DNA of 8,926 nucleotides from assembly GCA_002308795.1 (NCBI GenBank), contig DBVV01000047.1, positions 16,966 through 25,891 on the forward strand. The letters run 5' to 3'. Positions 1 through 7,601 of this stretch are shown here, piece after piece (within the stretch, counting starts at the first letter, position 1; each line of letters opens with the position of its first letter). Source of the DNA: Mageeibacillus sp. UBA1255 (GTDB taxonomy: Bacteria > Bacillota > Clostridia > UBA1212 > UBA1255). The notes under the pieces are model-generated. The model saw only the letters and a program-made list of their open reading frames with translations. It ran no database searches and had not been told where the DNA came from. A program made the position numbers and the translations under genes.

Positions 1-938
1 TCCGTCCACTGGCGCTGCCCCTGGAAACCGGCGGCAATGGCGTTGTGCCCCGACGCTTCTTCTTTGAACTGCTCAGGCAGTCTGTCGCTTCCGGAGATCA
101 GGTCGCGTATGATCAGATACATTTTTACGGTGAATTCCCACTGCTTTTCCTTCTGTTCGGGAGAGAATTTTACGAAATCGGGGTTATCGTCGCGCCCTTC
201 GCGGCAATGCTTTTTGGTCCATTCGAGCGCTTTTTCGTAGTCTTCTTTGTTGTAGATACCCTCTTCCATACGGCGGAGGATCTCGACTTCGTCAACGGAT
301 TCTACGCGCATTCCGAAATAGTCTTCCATGAACGCCTGATCCATGATCGAACCGCCGATACCCATTGTCACCGAACCGATCTGCAGGTACGATTTGCCGC
401 GCATCGTTGCCGCCGCGACAGCCGCGCGCCCGAAGCGCAGAAGCTTCTCCGCCACGTCGCCAGGGATGTTGTCAACGTCGTTCACGTCCTGTACTTCGTG
501 TCCGTATATTCCGAACGCGGGCAGCCCTTTCTGTGCGTGCGTGGCCAATACCGATGCTAAATAGACCGCTCCCGGCCGCTCCGTGCCGTTGAAGCCCCAG
601 ACCGCTTTAATAGTGTGCGGATCCATGTCCATCGTTTCCGAACCGTAGCACCAGCAGGGCGTCACGGTAAGCGTTATATCCACCCCTTCACGGCGGAATT
701 TTTCGGCGCAGGCGGCGGATTCAGGCACGCGGCCGATCGTCGTATCGGCAACGACGACTTTAACGGGTTCGCCGTTGGAGTAGCACAGATTTTCTTCAAA
801 TAATTTTTTCGCGGCCAATGCCATAGCCATCGTCTGATCTTCCAGGCTCTCCCGCAGGCGCATGGGTCCGCGTCTGCCGTCAATAGTCGGTCTGATGCCG
901 ATCACAGGATATCCGCCGATAAGTCTCGATTTAGCCAT
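1..938 (-). CDS. fucI: L-fucose isomerase, N-terminal 312 residues (runs off left edge)
   Basis: This is the N-terminal half of L-fucose isomerase, which converts L-fucose to L-fuculose in the cytoplasm using Mn2+; the family also accepts D-arabinose. I translated the whole frame by eye and found no stop or frameshift. Residues 94-107 read PCWCYGSETMDMDP, followed by GFNGTERPGAVYLA at 116-129, GHEVQD at 146-151 and AIAAGFQGQR at 300-309. These match E. coli FucI almost residue for residue, and that enzyme has about 590 residues. The family's metal-binding and catalytic residues (E337, D361 and H528 in E. coli) fall beyond the window, so activity cannot be judged here. The ATG at 936-938 has a GGAGGG ribosome binding site 7 nt upstream and an in-frame TAA just before it. 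The gene starts 39 nt after the alpha-mannosidase stop and probably shares its transcript. Family assignment is very secure; substrate preference between fucose and arabinose is not. Confidence 0.95.
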   Translation of the reverse strand, partial: MAKSRLIGGYPVIGIRPTIDGRRGPMRLRESLEDQTMAMALAAKKLFEENLCYSNGEPVKVVVADTTIGRVPESAACAEKFRREGVDITLTVTPCWCYGSETMDMDPHTIKAVWGFNGTERPGAVYLASVLATHAQKGLPAFGIYGHEVQDVNDVDNIPGDVAEKLLRFGRAAVAAATMRGKSYLQIGSVTMGIGGSIMDQAFMEDYFGMRVESVDEVEILRRMEEGIYNKEDYEKALEWTKKHCREGRDDNPDFVKFSPEQKEKQWEFTVKMYLIIRDLISGSDRLPEQFKEEASGHNAIAAGFQGQRQWT

Positions 939-945
939 ATTAAAA

Positions 946-951
946 CCCTCC
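946..951 (-). promoter_or_regulatory. Ribosome binding site of fucI
   Basis: GGAGGG on the minus strand lies 7 nt before the fucI ATG. It fixes the start of a gene that is cut by the window edge. It sits inside the 39-nt gap after the mannosidase stop, where no promoter is evident. Confidence 0.8.
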
Positions 952-977
952 GTATATTAACGATTCTTTATTCTCTT

Positions 978-3900
978 TTATGCTTTCTTAATAAGCAGCG
1001 TTACTATCTCAAACGGCCTGTACGGCACTTTGAACGCGCGCCCGCCCTCAAGTTCCAGTTTCTCGAGCTTGTGTTCGGACAAGTCTGAGAGCCATACTTC
1101 TTTCGCGTCGAAGCCGAGCGTAAAGTTTGCTGTTCCCCTGAAATTGCGCGATTCGTATCCGCGGACAATAATATCGTCGCCGTATTCGGCTTCTTTCACC
1201 GTCTCGATCACGAGATTTTCATTGTCGGCCGATACCGGCGACCATTCTTCGGGGAGCGTGCGTTTCTTCGCCTTTACGCTCTTCGCACCTTTTTCTGCTT
1301 TAACGGCATTGTCCGCCTTTACCGCGTACATCGGGAAGTTCAGCATATAACCTTCGCGCACCGTGTCGGCGTCCTTAAGCGCTCCTTTATGCGGCAGGAG
1401 CGAGTACGTGAAGCTGTGGCGTCCCTCGTCCGCGACTTCGCTCGGATACGTCGGGCGCTTCAGCAGCGTAAGCTGCATCAGATTACCGTGAACGTCGTGG
1501 CCGTACTTGCAATTATTGAGAAGCGATACGCCGTAATCGCCCTCGGAAAGGTCGGCGAACTTGTGTGCGCACGTCTCGAACTTCTGCTGATCCCAGGACG
1601 TATTCTTATGCGTCGGACGTTCGATCGTACCGAACTGGATCTCGAACGAAGCTTTGTCCGTATTAATATCTACCGGGAACGCGGTGCGCAGGATGCGGTG
1701 CAGGCTGTGCCAGTCAAGTTCGGTCTCGAAATCAATCCTCGCATCTTTTCCGTAGAACCAGACGTTCTGTATGATCGTGCTGCCGCTGTGTTCGCGCTCG
1801 ATCCTGACGCCTGCTTTTCCGCCCTTGAAAAGCGCCTTAACGCTTTTAACGTCTCTGACGGGATAATATTTATATCCGCTGAATTCCTGGATCTCCCACG
1901 CGTCGTAAACGTCCGGATAGTCTTCGTAAATGCGCAGCTGGTTTCCGGTGCCTCCCGAGATCACCTGGCGGTCGTTTAGCTTGTCGTAGAGCGACGCGAT
2001 CTCCCAGTTTTCGTCAAATTCGCAGCGGTAGTAAGGCGTGTCAATTACTTTAGCGTCCGTATCGACGTTCACGAGCTGTCCTTCTCCACGTCCGAGGCGC
2101 AGGTCAACCGCTTTATAGCCCTTAGGCGGGATATTGTCCACGTAAACAGCCTTCCCGTCAGCCTCCACGTAGCCGCGGCCAACGAACGAGTGCGGGTTGA
2201 ATACGACGTATTTTTTATCCGTATCTATCCGTGAAACGATAGCATCCTGCGCTTTTTTGCGTATCTCGCCGGTGATCTTGCGAAGGTCGGCGTAATCGCG
2301 GTCGCACTGCTCGTACACTTCGCGTATCGAAGAGCCGGGGATGATGTCGTGGAACTGGTTAACCAGCACCGTCTCCCAGCATTCGTGCAGCGTCTTTTTG
2401 GGGAACTCCATTCCTGCAGCCACGCCTGCCATCACGCTCAGCAGTTCGCTGTCGAGCATAAGGAATTCACAGTCGCGGTTATTCTTTTTATTTCGCGCGT
2501 TGGAAGTGTACGTGCCGCGGTGGAATTCGAGATAAAGTTCACCGCGCCATTCAGGCAGCCTCGGGTTCCCGTCGATCGCTTTTTCGAGCCGTTTCAGCAT
2601 GTCTCCGGCAAATTCGATCTTCGCATTGGGCAGGCCCGGTATTCCCTTCGTCTGGCGCCTGGCCATCCAGAGCATATCGTCGGTGGGGCCTCCGCCTCCG
2701 TCGCCGTAACCGAACGTCACCATCGATTCGCGCGTGAGTTCCTTCTGCTGGAAACGGTTATACGAACCGGCGACCATCTTCGGATTCGTGTTGGCAACGT
2801 ACGTCGTTCCTTTGTTAAAGGCATCGGTGCGGCCCTTGTCCTGCGCGGTAAGGAAATACGAGTTTATAGGCGTGCCGTCAACGCCCCTCCAGCTGAATAC
2901 GTCATACGGCATTGTATTTTTATCGTTCCAGCTGATCTTGGAAGTTAAGAACCAGTCTACACCCGATTTTTTAAGTATCTGCGGGAGCGCCGCAGAGTAG
3001 CCGAACACGTCCGGCAGCCACAGGATCCTCGATTCCACGCCGAATTCATCGCGGAAGAAATTCTTACCGTACATGACCTGACGCACGAGCGATTCGCCCG
3101 AAGTAAGGTTGCAGTCGGCTTCGACCCACATCGCGCCTTCGACCTCCCAGCGTCCGGCTTTTATCATCTTTTTTATCTCTTCGTAAAGTTCAGGAGCCTC
3201 CTCCTTCACCGCCTTGTAAAGGTACGCCTGGGAAGACATAAATTTATATTCCGGGAAGCGCTTCATCAGCTCGATGACAGTCGCAAAAGAACGCTGTGCT
3301 TTCTCGCGCGTCTGCATGAGCGTCCAGAGCCAGGCAACGTCGATGTGCGTGTGCCCGATGCATATTACTGTGGTCTCGCTCTCCCTGGCTTTATCGTAAA
3401 GATTCTCTTTCAGATACGCGCGTGCGTCGGCAACGGATCTGTAAAACTCTTCTCCCCGCGGCTCGAGCATATTGAGCTTGCGAAGCGCCATGCTGAGCGT
3501 CGTCAATATTTCCATATATTCGGGCGTATTCATGCCCATCGCGTCGAGCGCCTGGCGCGGCACAAGGATATCGTAATAAAGCTGTCTCACGTCGTCGTGT
3601 ACGGTGCGGAGGTACGGCATCACGCGCGTTTCGGGCACTCTCGGGCCGGTATAAGCGTAGATATATACGTCGTAATGAGCTTTCGGCTCCTCTCCCGGGC
3701 TCACGAGCGCAAGGTCGCGGTGGTTGGTGTCAAAAGCCTGGCGCATCACGCCGTCAACAAAGCATAAAAACTGGGGATTATCCGCGTCCCACCCGCCTCT
3801 GTCGGTGTGGAGGCACAGTTCGAGCGTCCTGTCTCCCTGCATATCTTCGGGGACGTCAATGCCTATATAAAACCATGCGTGTGAGTCGTATCTGTCGCCC

Positions 3901-4070
3901 CATGGGCTGCCCCACACGTACGGTTTGAATTTGTCTTTCTCGGGGAATTTGTTATCGGTCTTATACCCACAGGGACAGATGCTCATCTGCTCGAGTTTAA
4001 TGACTTTTCCGGGTATCGAATCAGCCAGCTGACGAAGGTACGAATTAACGTGTCTCAACATGCTTTCCAT
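978..4070 (-). CDS. Alpha-mannosidase, glycoside hydrolase family 38 (cytosolic MAN2C1/Ams1-like)
   Basis: This 1030-residue retaining GH38 enzyme should remove alpha-linked mannose from oligosaccharides. An N-terminal beta-rich domain (about 1-235) is followed by the catalytic domain. HTHIDVAWLW at 240-249 supplies zinc ligands H242 and D244. WLPDVFGYS at 351-359 supplies D354, the expected nucleophile and zinc ligand. ELYLEFHRGTYTSNA marks the middle helical domain, and NQFHDIIPGSS supplies H574, the fourth zinc ligand. The rest is a large C-terminal beta-sandwich region. Length and order match the class that includes yeast Ams1 and mammalian MAN2C1. I see no signal peptide or membrane segment, so it should act in the cytoplasm on imported glycans. 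A TTG-initiated extension to 4118 (16 more residues) is open, but the ATG at 4068-4070 has a perfect AGGAGG 6 nt upstream and is preferred. A lysine/alanine-rich linker of VKA repeats (residues 916-937) is unusual. fucI follows after 39 nt. Confidence 0.95.
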   Translation of the reverse strand: MESMLRHVNSYLRQLADSIPGKVIKLEQMSICPCGYKTDNKFPEKDKFKPYVWGSPWGDRYDSHAWFYIGIDVPEDMQGDRTLELCLHTDRGGWDADNPQFLCFVDGVMRQAFDTNHRDLALVSPGEEPKAHYDVYIYAYTGPRVPETRVMPYLRTVHDDVRQLYYDILVPRQALDAMGMNTPEYMEILTTLSMALRKLNMLEPRGEEFYRSVADARAYLKENLYDKARESETTVICIGHTHIDVAWLWTLMQTREKAQRSFATVIELMKRFPEYKFMSSQAYLYKAVKEEAPELYEEIKKMIKAGRWEVEGAMWVEADCNLTSGESLVRQVMYGKNFFRDEFGVESRILWLPDVFGYSAALPQILKKSGVDWFLTSKISWNDKNTMPYDVFSWRGVDGTPINSYFLTAQDKGRTDAFNKGTTYVANTNPKMVAGSYNRFQQKELTRESMVTFGYGDGGGGPTDDMLWMARRQTKGIPGLPNAKIEFAGDMLKRLEKAIDGNPRLPEWRGELYLEFHRGTYTSNARNKKNNRDCEFLMLDSELLSVMAGVAAGMEFPKKTLHECWETVLVNQFHDIIPGSSIREVYEQCDRDYADLRKITGEIRKKAQDAIVSRIDTDKKYVVFNPHSFVGRGYVEADGKAVYVDNIPPKGYKAVDLRLGRGEGQLVNVDTDAKVIDTPYYRCEFDENWEIASLYDKLNDRQVISGGTGNQLRIYEDYPDVYDAWEIQEFSGYKYYPVRDVKSVKALFKGGKAGVRIEREHSGSTIIQNVWFYGKDARIDFETELDWHSLHRILRTAFPVDINTDKASFEIQFGTIERPTHKNTSWDQQKFETCAHKFADLSEGDYGVSLLNNCKYGHDVHGNLMQLTLLKRPTYPSEVADEGRHSFTYSLLPHKGALKDADTVREGYMLNFPMYAVKADNAVKAEKGAKSVKAKKRTLPEEWSPVSADNENLVIETVKEAEYGDDIIVRGYESRNFRGTANFTLGFDAKEVWLSDLSEHKLEKLELEGGRAFKVPYRPFEIVTLLIKKA
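1260..1325 (-). repeat. VKA-repeat linker inside the alpha-mannosidase
   Basis: Residues 916-937 of the mannosidase contain AVKAD, AVKAE and SVKAKK in succession: a charged, low-complexity tract between the C-terminal beta-sandwich strands (before) and the conserved TLPEEWSPVSADNENLVIE stretch (after). At DNA level GTAAAGGCG occurs twice, with a diverged GTTAAAGCA copy between. This suggests an old in-frame tandem duplication. From memory of the family, relatives have a short loop here; no alignment was run. Confidence 0.5.
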
Positions 4071-4076
4071 GGTTAT

Positions 4077-4082
4077 CCTCCT
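4077..4082 (-). promoter_or_regulatory. Ribosome binding site deciding the mannosidase start
   Basis: A perfect AGGAGG lies 6 nt before the ATG at 4068-4070. It selects this start (MESMLRHVN) over the upstream in-frame TTG at 4116-4118, which would add 16 polar residues absent from any conserved domain. Confidence 0.85.
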
Positions 4083-4135
4083 GCCCGGATCGGGGTCGTT
4101 TCTGTCCGATGCGGTCAACGTTTTTTGTCAGCTTA

Positions 4136-4164
4136 ATTTTACAAAAAAAGGGCCGTCAATGCAA
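4136..4164 (-). promoter_or_regulatory. Candidate promoter for the mannosidase-fucI unit
   Basis: On the minus strand TTGCAT (4159-4164, 3 of 6 consensus bases) and TAAAAT (4136-4141, 5 of 6) are separated by exactly 17 bp, in the 142-nt gap after argD. Predicted transcription would begin near 4129, about 58 nt before the mannosidase ATG. The wide gap, compared with 29-44 nt inside the arg operon, supports a separate unit. The -35 is weak, and an overlapping TTGACG is 12 bp from the -10, which is too close. No hairpin-plus-U-tract terminator for the arg operon is visible in the gap. Confidence 0.4.
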
Positions 4165-4212
4165 GAGGGAATTCTTTTAAAGCATTCAGTTTTATCAGTT
4201 ATTGCCGGAGCT

Positions 4213-5382
4213 TTAAGCCGTTGGCGCGCACGCAGCTTTGATCTTCTCCACAGCCGTTTTAAGGACGTCTTCGGGAATGTTCAGCGCGGGCATGAGCCGC
4301 ACTTTATCCTTGGCAGTAAGACACAGCACGCCGTCGCATATAAGGCTTTTAACGATCTCGCCCGCTGGCTTCACTGTCTTAAGGCCGATAAGCAGACCGA
4401 GGCCGGTAACGGCTTCGATACCGGGAGCGTTCGAAAACTCACTGATCATATATTCAGATCTTGCCCTCACACCGGAAAGCAGATCATCGTCGATACGCGA
4501 AAGTATTGACAGTGCCGCGGCGCAGCACACGGGGTTACCGCCGAAAGTGGAGCCGTGATCGCCGAAGCCCAGCACGTCCTGCGCCTTTTCACCGATCATT
4601 GTCGCCCCGAGCGGAAGACCGCCTGCCAGACCTTTTGCCGTCGAAACGACGTCCGGCTCGAGCCCGTAAGTCATATAAGAATACAGCATCCCGCTGCGGC
4701 CATTGCCCGTCTGAACCTCGTCAACTATCAAAATAATGTCGTTGTCGCGGCAATACTTTCCGAGCTGGCAGGCGAATTCGCGGGAGATCGGCAGCACGCC
4801 TCCCTCTCCCTGAACGCATTCGATCATGACCGCGGCGATCTTCACACGCTTCGAGAGTTCGATCAGGCCTTCGATGTCTCCGGCGTCAATGCTTTCGAAC
4901 CCGGGAGTCAGCGGCCTGTACAGTTCATGATAATGATCCTGCCCTGTAGCGGCGAGTGTGGTGAGCGTCCTTCCGTGGAAGCTGTTGTTCAGCGTGACGA
5001 CCGTATAGCGATCCGCGCCGTACTTGTCAGCCGCATATTTGCGGGCAACTTTTATCGCGCATTCGTTTGCTTCTGCGCCCGAGTTGGAAAAGAACACTTT
5101 TTTCATGCCTGTGCGAAGGCAGAGCTGCTCGGCAAGAAGAGCACACGGCTCGGTATAATAGAGGTTCGACATATGCTGGACTTTTCCGATCTGTCCGATG
5201 ATCGCCTGCTGCCACTCGTCGTCCGCGATCCCGAACGCCGTGACCCCGATCCCCGAGCCCATATCTATATACTCTTTTCCGTCGGCATCTTTAACGACGG
5301 ATCCTTTTCCGCTCACGATCTCTACCGGGAAACGGTTGTACGTACGTGCGATATATTGTTTATCTTTTTCTATAACACTCAT
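4213..5382 (-). CDS. argD: Acetylornithine aminotransferase
   Basis: This 389-residue PLP enzyme transaminates N-acetylglutamate-5-semialdehyde with glutamate to give N-acetylornithine. It has the class-III aminotransferase layout: SGAEA at 101-105 and FHGRT at 135-139 for cofactor phosphate and ring contacts, IECVQGEGG near 187-195, DEVQTGNGRSG from D221, and STAKGLAGGLPLGA with K250 as the PLP-binding lysine. GSTFGGNP lies near 277-284. Length is normal for ArgD. An in-frame ATG six codons upstream (5398-5400) exists, but AGGAGA lies 7 nt before the ATG at 5380-5382, giving MSVIEKDKQ, so that start is chosen. It is the last gene of the argCJBD cluster, 44 nt after argB, with an odd 10-bp tandem repeat in the junction. 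Related transaminases (ornithine, succinylornithine, GABA) share these motifs; the neighbours decide the call. Confidence 0.95.
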   Translation of the reverse strand: MSVIEKDKQYIARTYNRFPVEIVSGKGSVVKDADGKEYIDMGSGIGVTAFGIADDEWQQAIIGQIGKVQHMSNLYYTEPCALLAEQLCLRTGMKKVFFSNSGAEANECAIKVARKYAADKYGADRYTVVTLNNSFHGRTLTTLAATGQDHYHELYRPLTPGFESIDAGDIEGLIELSKRVKIAAVMIECVQGEGGVLPISREFACQLGKYCRDNDIILIVDEVQTGNGRSGMLYSYMTYGLEPDVVSTAKGLAGGLPLGATMIGEKAQDVLGFGDHGSTFGGNPVCCAAALSILSRIDDDLLSGVRARSEYMISEFSNAPGIEAVTGLGLLIGLKTVKPAGEIVKSLICDGVLCLTAKDKVRLMPALNIPEDVLKTAVEKIKAACAPTA

Positions 5383-5389
5383 TTCATAT

Positions 5390-5395
5390 TCTCCT
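5390..5395 (-). promoter_or_regulatory. Ribosome binding site deciding the argD start
   Basis: AGGAGA lies 7 nt before the ATG at 5380-5382. It overlaps the codons that an upstream in-frame ATG (5398-5400) would translate, which argues against that earlier start. It is also part of the last copy of the 10-bp tandem repeat. Confidence 0.75.
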
Positions 5396-5430
5396 GTCAT
5401 ATCCCGTCACGCCCCGTCAAGCCCTGTCAG
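5391..5430 (-). repeat. Four tandem 10-bp repeats at the argB-argD junction
   Basis: Read on the minus strand the copies are CTGACAGGGC, TTGACGGGGC, GTGACGGGAT and ATGACAGGAG, consensus nTGACRGGRn, head to tail with no gaps. Six of ten positions are invariant and two more are always purine. The first copy carries the argB stop codon (TGA) and the last carries most of the argD ribosome binding site. Because 10 is not a multiple of 3, the TGA triplets fall in all three reading frames. Confidence 0.75.
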
Positions 5431-6320
5431 GCTTCCGTTCCGGGCTTCGGTCCGAGCCGGTCCGCCGATACCATCGTACCTGCGCCTTCGTCTGTCAGCA
5501 GCTCCATAAGTATCGAATGCGGCACGCGTCCGTCCATAATGATGACGTGTCTGACGCCCTGACGTATCGCTTCGATGCAGCATTCCACTTTCGGTATCAT
5601 ACCGCCGGAAATGATCCCCTTTTCTCTTAGAGTCGATGCCTCGCTCACCGTGATCTCCGGGATGAGCGTAGATATATCGCTGCGGTCTCTTAATATTCCG
5701 GCGATATCGGTCATCATGATGAGCCTCTCGGCTTTCAGCGCTCCGGCGATCCGGGCTGCGGCGGTATCTCCGTTGATATTGTACGTATTACCTTCCCTGT
5801 CGCACCCGATCGTAGATATCACCGGTATGTAGCCGCGCTCCAGAAGATCGCTGACAGGCTCGATATTGACCGCCGTGATCTCACCGACGAAGCCCAGCCG
5901 CTCGTCCTTGACCTTCGCCTCTATTAACCGGTCGTCCATTCCGGACAGCCCGACAGCCCTGCCGCCTTTGTTTTCCAGGAGGTTGACAAGCGTTTTATTG
6001 ACCTTACCGGCAAGTACCATCTGCACGATGTCAACGGTTTCCTTGTCGGTCACTCTGAGGCCGTCAACGAACTCCGGTTTCTTCCCCAGGCGCTCCATCA
6101 TTTCGCTGATCTCCGGCCCGCCGCCGTGGACGAGCACGACCTTTACACCGATCAGCCTGAGCAGCACGATATCCTCCATGACCTGCTGCTTGAGCGATTC
6201 GTTGACCATCGCATTCCCGCCGTATTTTACCACGACGGTCTTACCGCTGTACTGCCTTATATATGGGAGCGCCTGGGTCAATACCTCCGCCCGTTCTGCG
6301 TTTGATAATTCGTTAAGCAT
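5427..6320 (-). CDS. argB: Acetylglutamate kinase, arginine-sensitive type
   Basis: This 297-residue amino-acid kinase phosphorylates N-acetyl-L-glutamate with ATP, usually the committed and feedback-controlled step of arginine synthesis. Visible motifs are VKYGGNAM with K32, the glycine-rich VHGGGPEI at 64-71, GLRVTD with R89 (substrate carboxylate), NINGDTAAA with N181 and D185, and SGGMIPKVE with K244 (phosphoryl transfer). The extra N-terminal helix, ending AEVLTQALPYIRQYSGKT, and the C-terminal EGAGTM are characteristic of hexameric, arginine-inhibited enzymes such as those of Thermotoga and Pseudomonas; E. coli ArgB lacks the helix. Inhibition by arginine is therefore inferred. The ATG at 6318-6320 is preceded at 7 nt by GAGGA. 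The gene begins 37 nt after argJ and stops with TGA inside a tandem repeat before argD. Confidence 0.97.
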   Translation of the reverse strand: MLNELSNAERAEVLTQALPYIRQYSGKTVVVKYGGNAMVNESLKQQVMEDIVLLRLIGVKVVLVHGGGPEISEMMERLGKKPEFVDGLRVTDKETVDIVQMVLAGKVNKTLVNLLENKGGRAVGLSGMDDRLIEAKVKDERLGFVGEITAVNIEPVSDLLERGYIPVISTIGCDREGNTYNINGDTAAARIAGALKAERLIMMTDIAGILRDRSDISTLIPEITVSEASTLREKGIISGGMIPKVECCIEAIRQGVRHVIIMDGRVPHSILMELLTDEGAGTMVSADRLGPKPGTEA

Positions 6321-6357
6321 CGTCTGTTCCTCTCTTTAAAAACCCGCCGTCAACGGA

Positions 6358-7572
6358 TCAAGTCCGGTAGTCCCCGTTAATCTTCACGTAATCATACGTC
6401 AGATCGCAGCCCCAGGCGGTGGCGGAAACGTCCCCGCTGTTCAAACCGACCAAAATTCCGATCTCCGACTCAGACAGGATCGTCTTCGCCAGTTCTTCCG
6501 AGAAAGGTATGCCTGCGCCGTTTTTACAAACTTCTACGGTGCCCGCCGGTGATCTGAAACTGACGTCTATCTTTTGGACGTCAACGTCCGCGCCGCTGTA
6601 TCCGATAGCGCATAATACTCTTCCCCAGTTAGCGTCCGCTCCGAACATCGCCGCTTTTAACAGGCTCGAGCAGATCACGCTGCGTGCGACAATGCGTGCC
6701 GTCGCTTTATCTTTTGCCCCGCTGACAATGCATTCGAGCAGTTTCGTGGCGCCTTCTCCGTCCGCCGCGATCATCCTGCACAGCCTGACCGTAACTGCGT
6801 TAAGCGCTGCCTTAAAGGCGTTAAATTCAGGGCCTTCCGCTTCGATCAGAACGTTTCCGGCCATTCCGTTGGCGATCACCGATACCATATCGTTCGTCGA
6901 CGTATCTCCGTCTACGGATATCATATTGAACGTGTCAGCGACGTCATCCGCCAGTGCTTTTTTCAGCATCCCGGGGCTGATCGCGGCGTCGGTCGTGATG
7001 AACACCAGCATCGTCGCCATATTCGGATGGATCATTCCGCTGCCCTTTGCCATCCCGCCGATCCTGCACGTTTTATTTCCTACATTGAACTCCACGGCAG
7101 CCTCTTTAAGCCTGGTGTCGGTGGTCATTATTCCCTCCGCAGCGGCACGGTTACCGAGGCGGCTAAGGCCGCCGGCCAGTTCGTCCATTCCCGCGGCAAT
7201 AGGTGTGATATCAAGAGGTTGCCCGATCACTCCGGTGGAGGCAACTATCACGTCTGCCGGGTCCATTTTCATGGCGTCTGCCGTGAGTTTGCACATCGCT
7301 TCGGCGATCTCTATGCCGTCCGCGTTGCAGGTATTGGCATTGCCGCTGTTGCAGATAACGGCCTGTGCTATGCCGTTCTCGATATTACGCTTTGTTACCG
7401 TAAGCGGCGCGCCTTTGACCAGGTTGGTGGTATATACCGCAGCAGCGCTGCATAGCACTTCGCTGTATATGAGCGACAGATCTTTTTTGGAATGATTTTT
7501 GCGGATCCCGCAATGGATGCCGTTTGCCCAGAATCCTTTCGCGGCACATACACCGCCTTCAACGTAGTTCAT
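6358..7572 (-). CDS. argJ: Glutamate N-acetyltransferase / amino-acid acetyltransferase
   Basis: This 404-residue protein transfers the acetyl group of N-acetylornithine to glutamate, releasing ornithine and regenerating N-acetylglutamate; bifunctional members also use acetyl-CoA. ArgJ proteins cleave themselves into two chains, and the cleavage motif is present: KGSGMIHPNMATML, with T187 predicted to become the N-terminal nucleophile of the beta chain. KGFWANGIHCGIRK near the N-terminus and YVKINGDYRT at the extreme C-terminus are family signatures, and the length is normal. It starts 29 nt after argC, with AAGGGA 8 nt before the ATG. It ends TGA 37 nt before argB. Its presence, with an arginine-sensitive ArgB, points to the cyclic acetyl-recycling pathway. 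Whether it is bifunctional or needs a separate acetylglutamate synthase cannot be read from the sequence. Confidence 0.97.
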   Translation of the reverse strand: MNYVEGGVCAAKGFWANGIHCGIRKNHSKKDLSLIYSEVLCSAAAVYTTNLVKGAPLTVTKRNIENGIAQAVICNSGNANTCNADGIEIAEAMCKLTADAMKMDPADVIVASTGVIGQPLDITPIAAGMDELAGGLSRLGNRAAAEGIMTTDTRLKEAAVEFNVGNKTCRIGGMAKGSGMIHPNMATMLVFITTDAAISPGMLKKALADDVADTFNMISVDGDTSTNDMVSVIANGMAGNVLIEAEGPEFNAFKAALNAVTVRLCRMIAADGEGATKLLECIVSGAKDKATARIVARSVICSSLLKAAMFGADANWGRVLCAIGYSGADVDVQKIDVSFRSPAGTVEVCKNGAGIPFSEELAKTILSESEIGILVGLNSGDVSATAWGCDLTYDYVKINGDYRT

Positions 7573-7601
7573 GATCCGGTTCCCTTTCGTTATTATCTTA
7601 A

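Noticed and set aside
45..560. 171-codon plus-strand open frame
   Set aside because: It is antisense to, and in the same codon register as, fucI, whose frame is intact and strongly conserved.
4071..4118. 16-residue N-terminal extension of the mannosidase from a TTG
   Set aside because: There is a perfect AGGAGG 6 nt before the internal ATG, and the extension shows no domain or signal-peptide character.
4142..4164. Intrinsic terminator after argD suggested by a seven-T run
   Set aside because: No complementary GC-rich arms precede the T run; the CCC before it has no nearby GGG partner.
4174..4219. TTAAAGC/GCTTTAA inverted pair near the argD stop
   Set aside because: The 7-bp arms are A/T-rich and separated by about 26 nt, too weak and too wide to call a terminator.
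5383..5400. Start of argD at the upstream ATG (5398-5400)
   Set aside because: The good ribosome binding site lies downstream of that ATG and serves the ATG at 5380-5382. The upstream ATG is part of the 10-bp repeat.
4555..5562. 335-codon plus-strand open frame
   Set aside because: It lies antisense to argD and the end of argB, which have full catalytic motifs. The product is low in recognisable motifs, and the frame is open because of codon bias on the coding strand.
6419..7495. 358-codon plus-strand open frame
   Set aside because: It is antisense to argJ. The protein is a serine/alanine/isoleucine-rich shadow with no family resemblance.
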